From: Datnioides undecimradiatus
Lineage: Eukaryota; Chordata; Actinopteri; Lobotiformes; Datnioididae
DNA: 64,000 nucleotides
Reading direction: 5' to 3'
NCBI GenBank assembly: GCA_008933995.1
Contig: WARS01000016.1
Location: 5,990,215 to 6,054,214, forward strand
Of this stretch, positions 13,301 to 25,331 are shown piece after piece. Positions within the stretch are counted from its first letter, which is position 1, and each line of letters opens with the position of its first letter. The position numbers and the translations under genes are program-made. Under the pieces are notes generated by a model. It did not search any database. It was not told the DNA's origin and saw only the letters and a list, made by a program, of their open reading frames with translations.

Positions 13301-16300
13301 ATTATTTGTCTAGTTCACCTGCTCTAGAGGCAGCCTTTTCAATGACTGTGGCATCGTGCACTGCAGCACAAGCCTCACAATCTGTAATCAGACCTTAATC
13401 TTAGAAAATCCTTGTTGTAAAACATTCACACGAGGATGCAGAATCATCAATTACTGGTCCGTGACCAGACCAGCGGTGCTGAGTAATGAGAGGGACTTTT
13501 CATGCCATGAGGGCACAAATTCTAAGAATATTCACCCCCGACATCAAATCAACAGCGACACGCATAGATTCTCAGGTTTACCTTCCCAAATTCCCAAAGA
13601 AGTCATGGCTTAACAACCCCGACGATATGTTGCCTTATTATGTTTCTAATCTCTTTAAAATGAGCCTGTAGTGCGTTGCTGCTTTACTGCACCATGCTGA
13701 ACTCAGTCCTCTGTTGGCTTCAACTCACATGAACAGTTCTTTTTCCATTTGATGAATAGTTTGTAACAGGAGCACGGTAGCATGTCAGAGCTGATGAATA
13801 CCACAATACTCAACTTCAACAAATTAAGTCAGATTTCCAGCGTTAGTTGGAAACCTGCAAACCGTTGCTGGCTGTCCACACTGCTTCATCTGTTATACAA
13901 ATGCCTCCCAAAGCACCTCTTGGCAGCCTGCTGCTAAAAATGCACACTGAAATAACAGAAAAACTAAAATCTCCTATACGACCCGATAAAAATCAATACC
14001 ACACTGAGCTAAATCCTTCTTTAAGCCTCGTGTGTTCGGCTTTTGTTGACACTGTGTGAGAGATGTTGACTTAACACAGTGGCTTGTAACTATTCATACA
14101 GAAAGTTGTTTTAAAGCATCTACTGAGGAAAATGTTGTCAGAGTTGTTGTAGATCTAATTACACAAGTAAATAGGAAAGCATCTGTCTATTGACTGTGTG
14201 TAAACTGTTGGATTCTGTGGTTAGGCGCTGTGCATCACGTGCATCTTGTGCAAAAGAAGCATGTGATTTAAAACGTTTCTACTATTTCTTACCCAGAGGA
14301 TGTTGTGTCAAGACCAGACTGTGTTCTTACATTGTCATCGACCCAAAGACACCGACCCAAATACAAAAAAAAGCAACCAGCAGAAAAATCAAGATCCATT
14401 ACTCTTTTCTTCTCTTCTTCTCACAGCTTTATCACTGATCAAGGTAACTTGAACATTTTACAGCGCTGTTCCTGGCGTATGGGGAAAAAAAAGCTTGTCA
14501 CAGTTTCTAACAGTACAGTGAGAGAGAGAGGTTTTCCGAAATCTATCAAAATGTGGCAGTGAGAAGGGCACTTTTCACCCACACACTTCAATTCAGAAAT
14601 AGAATTTCTAATGCAAAGCAGACAACCCTTTTTTCAGCTTCTACTAACTGTAATAAAACATACTCACTATGAATTTACAGGTTTTCCAGAGATTATATAA
14701 ATGGGATTCTTATAGATAGACCAGCTTCTTGTCTATTGAGGATTTTTTTCTGGTATGTTGGGGTTACATGTCTGTTCTTATGTTTGTTATCACAAGCATG
14801 TAAACACATGTAAACATGGATGCAACTTCAGGGCCTACATACAGAGGTTTCTTACAACATCTATCTCACCCTGGACAGAATCAGACCTGAAAGGTCAAGA
14901 ATGCACTTAACTAGCAGGTAGGGTGGACAGGCAGTGTTCAGCAACAGGGCTCGACAGAGAAGGCTGCTAGGTTGCCATGGGTAACCATTTTGAGCAATTG
15001 GCAGCCAATTCTTGGGCCTTTCGTTGCCATCAGTGGCAAAGACTTTTAACACTTAAAATACAGGGATAGCAAACAGCAGAAATTGCATTAAATGTATTCA
15101 GATATTTCAGTCACAGTCATAACAGGAACCAGACGTGGTTGCGCGTGCACTGGTGCGTTTACTCACATGCACACAGACATCAGTTTTAGAGAGCATTAGA
15201 AAACGCACTATTGGTATTTTGTATACAAGGGGGATAAGTTACTTGGGATTCATATTATGTTAAATTTCAGATTATACACATACTACAAAGCATCCTGTAG
15301 TAGTAGTTCAGTTTCTGTAATAAAACTTTTAAGCAAACACTCTTAAGTCAACCGTTCGACCACATTTTCAGTTTCGACAACAAAAAGCTGATGCCTGGCA
15401 ACCACTTCTCAAAGTTAGCGCTGGGCCCTGCTGTCTCCTCCTCGAAAGGAAACACGCCACGAGTCAACAACCCATTTCAAACCAACACAGTGCCTTGGGT
15501 TGAACCTGCACTGGCTGTGGCTCTCAATCACTCAGCTTGTGGCATCTGACCTGACTTCACAGCCTTCCTCCTGACCTTAACATATGTTGGGCACCTCCTT
15601 TCGGAAGTAACTTTCCTTTTTGGAGTGGTGACTTATTTCAGTGTTAAAGACGTTTAAACTGAGTTTAAAAGACTTTCAGGAGAGAAAAACTGACGGTCTC
15701 TGATGTCTACTGGGTCGATGTGGTTACATGCTCATTGATTGTGCATGAACTCTTGTACTATCCCAGTTATGTGTGGCATGTGTAAATGTAATATCTTGGT
15801 CCGTCTGAAATAAATATTAACTATATATCCATAGAGTTCATGAAACTGTGACTGCTAAACACCATGTCCAAGTTCGTCATCATTCTCTGTCATATGTGTC
15901 AACACGTCTTTACCTTAACTTATGTTTCAGTTAATCAACAAAACATGGAAAAGTTTATCATTCCCTAGCGAGGTGGCTCAGTCAGTGCGGATATTACAAA
16001 ATAACGTGGGGTGCTGTCACAGATAATCAGAAGCCTGAATAATACTAGACTCAAACAGACAGTGACATAAGCAACCAGGGTTTTCTCTGATCCATGTCTG
16101 TAAGTCCATCAAAACCATTAGTTTTGTATGGGTGTTCCGAATAAAGTGAAACATTTGTCAAGATGAGTGACAGATTGTTACAAAAGGTCTAACAATCAGC
16201 ACATCACACACACCACCCAAACTGTGAGGCTTCTTTGAGACAACAGTTGCTCCTGTGATAAACCAGCAGTTTCTACAATATTAGCAGCGCAAACCAATAA

Positions 16301-16380
16301 ACAATCGTCAAACAGATGTCATTGTCCCCTGAATTTCTGTCATCCGTGTGCACACAACAACATCTGGACTGAGCTAACGT
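10323..16380. other. Gene-free stretch; unassigned, one tRNA-like patch
   Basis: No recognisable exon. Between about 11.1 and 13.7 kb several plus-strand frames of 80-113 codons cluster, but none resembles a family I know and there is no consistent start, splice or poly(A) arrangement. A B-box-like TGGTTCGATTCCAG lies at about 12028-12041. The remainder is low-complexity AT-rich DNA with no evident function. Confidence 0.45.
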
Positions 16381-17480
16381 TACACAGGTCGGACACGGGG
16401 CTCTTACGTGGGGTCTGTTGGCGTTTGGTACATAAAGCCTCGTCTGTCAGATAAAAGGCGACTATTCAGCTACCAAATCGCACAACAACATCTTCACTTT
16501 GCACGATAAAACAATGAAATTCACACTCACGGAGTTTGTGCCCATCACATAATAACCGCGTTGCACGCGTTTAACTCCTCGCACTTTGCAGCTTTGGCTC
16601 AGTTTGTGCAGCTTGTTTAAAAGGCACAGTGTTATCACCGAAGTGAGCAAACACTGGTGCCAAACCGGGTCAGATTGCTTTAACTGATGCTGGGAAACAT
16701 TACAACACAGCCCGCTGAGCCACCGTGAACCGAGTCTAACAACAAACTTCTTTCAGATCGCCACCAAGCTCCACATCAACACAAGTGCGTTAAGTTGGCT
16801 AGCATTAGCAATGCTAACTCGGCCAGCTAAAGAGCTAAACGTTAGCAGGCTAATGCTAGGCCCACTTCCACTGGTGTATTACAACAATATTCCCCAGTTG
16901 TGATGTTGCACTTTGTAATTGTGCACTGTATTTACCTCAGAGATGCTAAGATGAACAAAGGCAGCAGGCCGCTCCGGGGATTGCTTTCCGGGTCGTGTAT
17001 CCAAAGCGAGATATCCTTTTGGAGCTTGTTGAAGCTAACGGGGTCCAATGAGGTTAAATGCTCCCTCTTCGTTTCTTGGTTTCCCACCAGCAGCAGCGAG
17101 TGTGTGCACCTACCTAACAGAAGCTAGCGCGTTAGCAAGACCTGCTAACTAGCCTCTACAAGGCAACGTACAAGAGTTCGTGTAATGTTAGCAGGCTAGT
17201 AAAACACCGCTAACATTAGCTGCTCTGTCAAAATCACGAGAGTGCTGCTCGACCCCCTGACTCCGTTGCTTTGCTGTGCGACATATGATGGCGCCCGACC
17301 GCTACAAGGGGGGAAACACATCCACTGGGGCCAAACAGCGTGTCAGCTGTGTGGGATTCGCCGTTCACAGTCTCTTCAACAACCGCCAGGTCTGTTCGTC
17401 TCCTGACTCTCCACCGACTGGAGAGAATGGCTGTCGCAACGTGATGACGACACGTTTTTTGTTTGCTACTGGGCGCTCGA
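16380..17480. promoter_or_regulatory. CpG-containing promoter-like patch rich in GTTAGC/GCTAAC
   Basis: This patch is richer in CG dinucleotides than its AT-rich flanks (for example CGCGTTGCACGCG near 16558 and the stretch at 17255-17300). About a dozen TTAGC/GCTAA motifs fall between 16795 and 17222. I often associate such motif clusters with promoters and 5' untranslated exons in percomorph fish, but this is an impression. No conserved coding frame is attached. An ATG-rich frame at 17285 has no known relative. Minus-strand donor-like sites (for example GTGAGTG near 16524-16530) would allow a non-coding first exon of a gene further left, such as fbxw7. Direction is not resolved. Confidence 0.35.
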
Positions 17481-18335
17481 TTGTGATGTAACGGTACACT
17501 CCCCGGATGATATCCATGTGAGAAAATTATAGTAATCTTAGTGTTTCTGGTAGCGTTAAAGTGTTAAATATAACATTCTTAACTTGTTAAATATTTGAAG
17601 TTTGCGTATAAAGTTGGAATTTACATTAAAATTATCATTAAATATTTGATGTACAATTACAGCTATACTTAAAATCCATGTTAACAAAATATGGGGTGTA
17701 TTTCGTTTTTATTAGAAATTTATTTTTACATTTCACGTCTGTGACAACCAGATTACTGATTGAAATGATTTAGTCTTTAAATTCTTATTATAGTCATTGT
17801 ATCATTTTATTAAATAAATCAAACGGTATGCAACATTTTCACAAACAGATGGAAATCATGTATTGGTAGGCAGGGAAGTTTTAAATCATCATGTACTGAA
17901 CACACACGTATCCATTATCATTAAACCAGTCAAATTAAATAGACGCTGTGATTGCATTTCTCAATAATAATGTTCCTTTCCTTTCCTTTTTGCACTAAAT
18001 TATATTCAAAACATAATTTCCATGCAAATATTGCCAGTGGTAGATGGATTAAATCTTGTTTTTCTAAAGACACCACACAAGGCAATTAATAATCTTAGAT
18101 AGTGAATTGTCTGAATACGTTTATTACAATACAACAAAAAAACACAAACCAGAACATCCTTGTTATGATAAAATGTATATGTAACTCTATTTTGATCAAT
18201 AAAGTTTTGAGGGGGAAAAAAACCTTGGATGGGATGGTCTCCAAATCCAAATTTGCATGGTGTGTCAGGAATCATAGTGGATGAAAACCTAGACCTAATT
18301 CTTTCCAGCATATTGAGCCTCATTTATTCATAGGC

Positions 18336-18358
18336 AAAAAAAAAAAAAAAAAAAAAAA
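18336..18358. repeat. Poly(A) run
   Basis: 23 consecutive A bases. This could be the tail of an old plus-strand retroposon, but there is no recognisable body or target duplication. Confidence 0.8.
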
Positions 18359-18380
18359 GGCAAGTTATCGTGGGTTAGTT

Positions 18381-18405
18381 TGCTGCTGCTGCTGCTGCTG
18401 CTGCT
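18381..18405. repeat. (CTG)8 trinucleotide tract
   Basis: About eight perfect CTG units in non-coding sequence just after the poly(A) run. On the minus strand it appears as CAG and gives a short Ala/Ser/Gln-rich spurious frame. Confidence 0.85.
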
Positions 18406-20339
18406 CGAGTTAGCCCTGCAGTGCCAGCCATGGTTAGCTTTGGCTCATGGTCATTTTTGTGCCCTGTATCTGGATCCTCCAGGGACCGTCTGAAAGCCTG
18501 AGATATCACTAAGCACCAAACATGTGATCCTGAGAAGTGTGGAATTGAAACTGGCATCTGGTCAATGAAGACTGAAAAGCAGACCCTGGAAACAAAGGAC
18601 GACTGTAAATATCCTCACTTTGTCACTAAATACTCTCTGTAGCTGGGCGCTTTTATGGAAATTGTTCCTGCGAGCAGGTCCTCACAGAAAATCTGACCTC
18701 AAGGCTGGAGGTTTTCATTGCTCTTGTCTCTCTATGTGCTGTTTTGTTCATTTTGTCAGCAAAACCAAACACTTAGATATACAGGATAATCCTGAGCTGA
18801 TGTCCAGGCTGTAGCCAGGATTCTATAAACACTGAGATCGTACCTCAATATTTTTCTTACAGACACACACACGCCTACAAGACAAGATTTAGAAGAGATC
18901 TAAAAAATCATCTCTAACATTTTTCATATTGTATATTGATTTTGACAGTATCAACATACATCATTTGTGTGATAGTAGTTTGGCCAAACTCTTAAAGTAG
19001 GCTTGTAACTGGCTGGGCTAAAAGCTGGCCAACGCCAGAGGAGATAAATTCTCATATGGAAAATAGTTGAATTAAATGAATGCATAATGAGCACCAAGTC
19101 CAAGTTGGTCTCATCATTAAACATCACGTGTAACTTTCAATTATAAAATGTAAACCGTATGCGTCAGATTCACAAATTCACCTGCACAAAACACAGAGGA
19201 CATGACCTCCGTCCCCTCAGTGGTTGCTGAGGACCTGATGTGCCTGTTACAGTTTTATCAAAAGTTGTGCAAGAGGCAGTCTTTCATAAGAGGCTGTGGG
19301 AAGTTTCACACGGTTAAAATTGCTCGTCACGACTCTATAAAGGAGCAAAACTCAGAAGTATTGTGGAGTAAGTCTCCCACAATGACACATGCACTCTCGC
19401 GCACACAGATTCCCCGGTGCACGCTGTGTTTTCCACTCAGAGATTGCCCAAGAATGAGCGAACGCGATGATTGCGACAGACGGACGATGCTCTGTAACAT
19501 CGCAGCTCTTGAAGGCAAACAAACACGGCTGTGAAATGGAGCTGATAGAGTGTGACAGGCAGCAACAGTGCCTGCTGGGTAGGCGTGATTCAGTCCACAA
19601 AGCTCGGTAAATTCAAAGAGACGGGTCACTGGAAATATGATGTTATGAATGTGTCCTCTAGGGGATTACATCACACCACCGTTCACTGTGACAGACATGC
19701 CATTAATCAAATGTATAAACACACTCGTCCTCACATACACCAGTAGATATACCATATCTGGTTGAGACAATTCGGCCAACTCGTTGTCAGCTGAAAAGTC
19801 CTTGTGCTATAGGCTCAGATTTCTTTGTCAGTGCATCTCCCGTAGTTGTGTTTTGTAGGAAGCATTGCGGTTTTATTTACATATGAACCAGTTCAGCCAG
19901 AATTTGGCAGACTGTGAACAATGCAGCCTGTGCATCTCAGGTTAGAAGTGTAGGTTTACAGTATGTTTACTTTCATATTGTGTTTGTATTTAGGAGCTGA
20001 CAATGGAATGAAAGTAATAAGATCATCTCTCTGGCAGAAAGATTGACAGTTATTGCTGCAGCTAACTCATTTCTTCTTTATCAATTCATCTGCACATTAT
20101 CGTTTTAATTAAGTGACTAATTGTTTGATCAGTGGAGAGTCAGTATGCTGTTAGGAGACACAGACAAGCAGCAAACCCTCACGTCTGAAATGCCTGAGCA
20201 AGGAAATGTGGAGCATTTTTGTTTTCAGAAACCTAAACAGATCATTTTCTATTCATCTTCTGATCCATTCATCAACTAAGGATTCAGCTCTATTCACGCC
20301 GGTGCTGCGAATGCAAGAGCAAAAACTCTGAGGATCAAA

Positions 20340-21310
20340 AGAGCGTGTAAACTGAAGCAAAACGAAATTCAGATTAAATAAAGTACAATAACATTCCAGT
20401 AAAAAAAAAACTTTAAAACATCAGTAAAATCGGGTATTAAATCTCTGATCAAAGTCTGTTTTAACAAGAGATTTAAACACCGATAATGATTCATCACCAA
20501 AAGGATCATTTTATTCAGTGCATCAGTATTCAAGCTGAAACACAAAGTATCTCCCAGATTAAAGGATCTTAGATGACTAAATATATGTATGTACCAAAAC
20601 TAGGAACATGGAAGCACAAATGTCAAGCAGCACAGACCCAACACATAAACAAATAGAAATGAACGTGCAGAATAAAAGAAATTAATTCATATATATAATA
20701 ATTTAATAATAACACAATGTGGACAAAAAGACATGAGCTCATATAAAGCATCACATATACAGATGCAAATGGAAGCCGATGAGCTCATACAGGGCCCTTA
20801 ATACAAATTAAAGTGAACAGAGGAGCAAACCCTTGAAATTAAACAAATGACAGTGCCAAATGTATGGAAGTGCATATATTATAATGGAGTTAAAACAATG
20901 ATACTAAAGCAGGTGCAGTTTAAAAGATAGTAATAAAATAATGTGGAAATATGGTAAACATTGTTAAGTGTAGGCAAACTTGAACTTGAGCTGCAATTAA
21001 TGTCTGACGATCTCTAACACTGAGGGGAAGACTGTGCCACGCTGCAGGGCCTCAACTGAGACACGTGGTCACCATTTGTTTTCAGCCTGCGCGCTGGAAC
21101 AGCTCAAAGGTTTGGATCAGCTGATCTCAGCAGCCAGACTGGGCTGTGATGGGTTAATGTGGAACCAGATCATAATAGAGCCCTGTGTATGTTTTTAATA
21201 CCTATTTTAGACATTACGGGAAACCAGTGCAGTGATGCTGACATTACAGGGATAGGACAGGGCTGCCTAATCTGGCAGCTACCTCCTGGATACATTACAG
21301 TGGGAGTTTA
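20340..21310 (+). mobile_element. Decayed LINE-like 3' region (non-LTR retrotransposon remnant)
   Basis: The section from about 21000 to 21310 contains phrases I associate with a repeat very common in percomorph fish (a CTGCAGGGCCTCAACTGAG block, a GGTTAATGTGGAACCAGATC block, a GAAACCAGTGCAGTGATGC block), all in the same order and orientation. The AT-rich upstream part with many short A-rich blocks is also compatible. There is no reverse transcriptase frame, so it is a dead fragment. The match is from memory and the family label (RTE- or L2-like) is uncertain. Confidence 0.4.
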
Positions 21311-24300
21311 AACAGGCAGACGGAGAGTAATTATGGACCAAGCGTGATGATAGAAAAGCATATTTTTCTCCACCATCAAAACTGAACATATATACTAATC
21401 TTGGAGACAAGCTTGGATCATGTATGCAGTATGTTGCTCAAATGATACACAGCAATCAAAAGCTAACCCAAGGTAACATTGGCGAACCGAGGTAGACTGT
21501 ATCTGTAGTTTGGATTAATGTGGGCCAAGCTCCAAAAAAAAAAGAAAAAAAAGAAAAAAAAAAAAGGCTGGATTCTCTTGTGCAACATCGTTTCAGCAGA
21601 GCCTCCCTCATGCAGGTGAACACCCACATCTTTCAAACTTCATGTCTCCAGGGTGTCTCCAAGCTGAAGTCGTGGAACCTGGGTCATGTCAAGAGAGAGT
21701 GCCTCTTGCAGACCCGAGTGAGCTCCTCCAGACGCGCAGAAGACACTGTGCAGCTGCTTTCACATGTTAAGTAGTCCTAAAGACGAATATTAAACTCAGT
21801 CTGACGTGTAAAATTGGTGGAGTGGCCCTTTAAACATGATTATAAAATCAGTTCTAAGTTTTACTGGGAGCCAGCATACACAGGTGTAGCACGGTCACAC
21901 ATTCCAGTGCTGTCTGTAGCCCTTCAACGGGACGTGGCTGTTGCATTAATCTGTTTTTCTAAAATATGAAATAGATCTTATTTTTGAGGTGATACACACA
22001 TGACAGGACAAGTCTTTAGCTGCGATGCTCCAAACTTGAATTCCTTTTAAACAAAAGGCAGGTTGTTGTACCCAAACAGTAATTCATTATTACCTCAGGC
22101 GTTACTTGTTGATCACGAAAATGTCAATGTTTAGTCAGCAGCGTCTGAGCAGCCAGACAGCAGTGACGATGCAGACGCTGTGCCGTGACAGACCCAACTG
22201 CTGTCTGGAAATCGAATGAGAAAGGGAGTGTAAAGGAGGAGAAAATGGAGTGAGAGACTTATTTCTCATTTGTATTCATTGGTTTGCATGGATCGCCTGT
22301 CCTTGCTCCCTCAGACCCTCTTCTGGTATGAATTCCAGCAGACATGCATTGAGCTCAAAGGACAGCGGAGCGAAGTCATCAGTGGATTTACAGCAGTAGA
22401 CACAAAGTCTGACGCTGGCTCACTGAGACACCCACACAAATAAACCTGCTGTTCTGTATTTAAAGTTTCTACATTTTTTTAATAGTCATGATGAATATAA
22501 TTACGACGGAGAAGCGCGTGGATTGAGTTTATCATTGATCTGGTTTAATCTTGGCAATTTCAGTGTGTCAGCGTGCTGAAAATGTGCTTTTCAGGCATTT
22601 TGTCATGAGCTAAGGTACAATTCTGATCTGTTGATGCTGGCGCTGCAAGGAAATAGAAGGACCAACAATATTATTAGTACGCATCCTATGTGGGGACATG
22701 ACTGACTGCTCAAAAACATAAATGTCAGCCTCCGGGTGATGCTACGGGAAAAGCCAGGGGACCGCCAAAGACACAAGGATTCATACTCTGGGAACCATAA
22801 AGGTCTACCCCAAAATACCACAGCAATCTGTCCAATAGATGTTGAGTTAGTTCATTCTGAAATCCTGCCAGCATGGCAAAAAAAAAAAAAAAAAAGTTCA
22901 GACATCACCTTATTATAAAGAGATTTTATTTACCGTTTGTTTTTACCTAAAGCTTCATCAGCAAAAACAACAATACAACAGAAATATTTACAGAAGGCAG
23001 CGCCTGACAATAACATCTTTTGGTTTTCTCCGCGCTCATATTTACAGTGCAAGATACTGCAAAATACTGACTGACACGTTTTTAATAAAGCTGCACTCCC
23101 ATTTTTCGATCAGTGTGATGCCTGCACTAAGTTTCAACGCCTATGAGCCGAAAATGGAAACAAAAACATCTGAACAGCGTCTGCAGACACAAAGTATTCA
23201 GTCACACAGTCATTATCTATGGTGAGATGAAAATCTTATCAGTAGCAGCTTTCAGAAAGCTGTTTTCCAAACAGACAATAATTCATTACAAGACTCAGAA
23301 ATAGAATCCAACTCATTTCACACTCAGAGAGAAACACCCTTTTTTCCACGGAGCCCAAACCAGCTCTGCACAGGCATGAGAAGGAGCGGCCTTCTCTGTC
23401 ATGCATGCCGACAATCTTCAGCAGGATATTTCCCCATTAATACCTGCAGCTGGAGGGAGTCACATAGTGTAACACAACAAAGAGGCTTTGAGCTGAAGAA
23501 AGGCCTTCAGCAGAAACTACGAACCAGCATATCTGAATCTGCAGAGAAGGGGAGGTTTGGTTCCTGCTTGCCGGTTTGGACTTAATACTTTTCACACTGG
23601 CTGATTCATTTGAGACAGAGAAACCACTGTGCTTTTATCTAAACTGATTACATAGTCGACAGTTCAACAACACAGTCAAAGCAGGTAAGACACGACAGAA
23701 ACACTGATCTCTGATTTCAGGACAAAAGAGACACTACGTGGCAAAACCAACTGTTGCACGCTGCGGCAACCGAAATGATTACTTGACTGCAAAAGTGAAG
23801 ATATGTTTGTGAGTGTCCTTCCAGTGTTGTGACGTTGTTTCCTGGCAATTAGATCCCGCATCCTGTGTCACAAATGGTGCTGGGTTATTATGGAAAGGTC
23901 AGAATATCCACGGTGGCAACAATGCATTGTTGACTGGGTGTCCTTGCATACCGGGAGAGCGTCCTTTGTTAACCTGCAGTGAGGGAAAAGAGTGAGAGTG
24001 GGAGTGGGAGTGAGAGAGGGAGAGGGAGGGTCATTCCCGTCATAATCTCTGAACTCCGGTGTCATGGGCGCAGACTGGTGATGGAGCTCACAGTCACATG
24101 TTCAGGAAATACTTTTACACCACATTTTTGATTTGGCCGGAGCTGACGGACACTGACACTCGTGGACTAAATTTGCATAGTGATGATTCAAGCTGTGAAA
24201 TGACTTGTTTGTCATCTCTGGTGCAGATTTAATGTTCTAAAGCATTAAAAGAAACACGTAAACATCATCTCATGTGTGAGAAGTGCTCAGCTCAAAAGCT

Positions 24301-24889
24301 TTAAAATATGCATCTCACATAGTGCAGACCACCTGAGAACTAGCGTGCCAACGTGATAGCAGGAAACACATTCCCAAACTCTGCAACTCATTTGCATTGG
24401 ATGCACACACACACACACCAGTTGGAGCAGATAGAAGTATATGTTTAATATCCATAGAGGATCTATCTCATCTGATGTGTGTTAGACAAAGGAGAGAGAA
24501 CTAAGCTTTGTTCTGATTGGCTGAAAATCTTTGTCAAGCGAGGCAGACGGCGAGGACGTCCTGGGGTCAACACTAGAGGGAGCTTTTTCCTTACAGGGCG
24601 TGTTCAGTCAACTCATCTCACGCTTAACCGACTGTGCTGTGCAGGTCATCCATAGCATTGCTGCTTTCATCACCAGCCTCCACACAGATTAAATGGTGCT
24701 GACAAGCTCCAACAGCAAAACTAAACACAACACAACCTGCACTTTCACGTGTGATCAATGTAAACTGAGCCGAGACACTCGCTGCTAGGTGGGAGTGACA
24801 TGTCAGAGCGCTGGCCGACTCCTCTGTGACACGCATTTGTCTGTCGCCTCATTGGGCTGAAACCATTTCCAGTAGAACTTAAAGAATAA
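21310..24889. other. Gene-free stretch with a second small LINE-like piece
   Basis: At 21840-21905, AAAATCAGTTCTAAGTTTTA followed by GGAGCCAGCATACACAGGTG resembles the same LINE-like family as at 21.0-21.3 kb. An A-rich tract lies at 21532-21565, and a purine-rich GGGAGTGGGAGTGAGAG block is at about 24000-24028. No coding exon was recognised. Confidence 0.4.
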
Positions 24890-25331
24890 ACTTGTAACTA
24901 AGTACAATTACTCAAGTACTTAAGTGCTTTAGCTGAGTATTTCTCATTTCTGCTACTTTATACTTCCCCTCCCCTACATCTCAGAATCAAATGCTCTACT
25001 ACTGCTTCTTACTCCGCTACATTTAGCTCACAGCTTAATTCACTTTTCAGATTCAGATTGGCAAAACAAAATATAACCAATAAATAATTAAACTGTGATA
25101 TTTTTGTACCAATAAAGCAACACTGAGCCCCTATGAATAAAGTATAATATAACATACTGCCAAAATTAAAATTAGCCCTACATTCACCGGATCACATTAA
25201 CAAATCAATAATTATGACCTGATATGGTCATTTCTGCGCAATGATAATTTTTATGATTATAATACTAACACTAAATTACTAATGCTAATATTTTTGTTTT
25301 ACTTAAGATGTGAGTACTTCTTCCACCACTG
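24890..25331. mobile_element. hAT-like MITE, copy 2 (most intact interior)
   Basis: Ends GAGTACTTCTTCCACCACTG, the canonical right end of the fish hAT-type MITE whose left end is CAGTGGTGGA. The interior has the expected block order: ACTCAAGTACTTAAG, TTTCTGCTACTTTATACTTC, a CTCCGCTACATTTAG-type block, and near the right end a TTTTGTTTTACTTAAG block. The left terminus is eroded. Non-autonomous. Confidence 0.75.

Larger units (their letters stand above)
17500..20330. other. Gene-free AT-rich stretch
   Basis: Very AT-rich from 17.5 to 18.3 kb, then mixed sequence. It contains a 23-base poly(A) run at 18336-18358 and a (CTG)n tract. A degenerate copy of the fish MITE ending in CTAATTGTTT may lie near 20040-20140. 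No coding exon or RNA gene was recognised. Confidence 0.5.

Noticed and set aside
15965..15995. GAGGTGGCTCAGTCAGTGC, tRNA A-box-like
   Set aside because: No B box at the right distance and no cloverleaf; at most a SINE scrap.
17285..17491. Plus-strand frame MMAPDRYKGGNTS in the CpG patch
   Set aside because: No similarity to a known N-terminus and no convincing donor; more likely untranslated promoter sequence.
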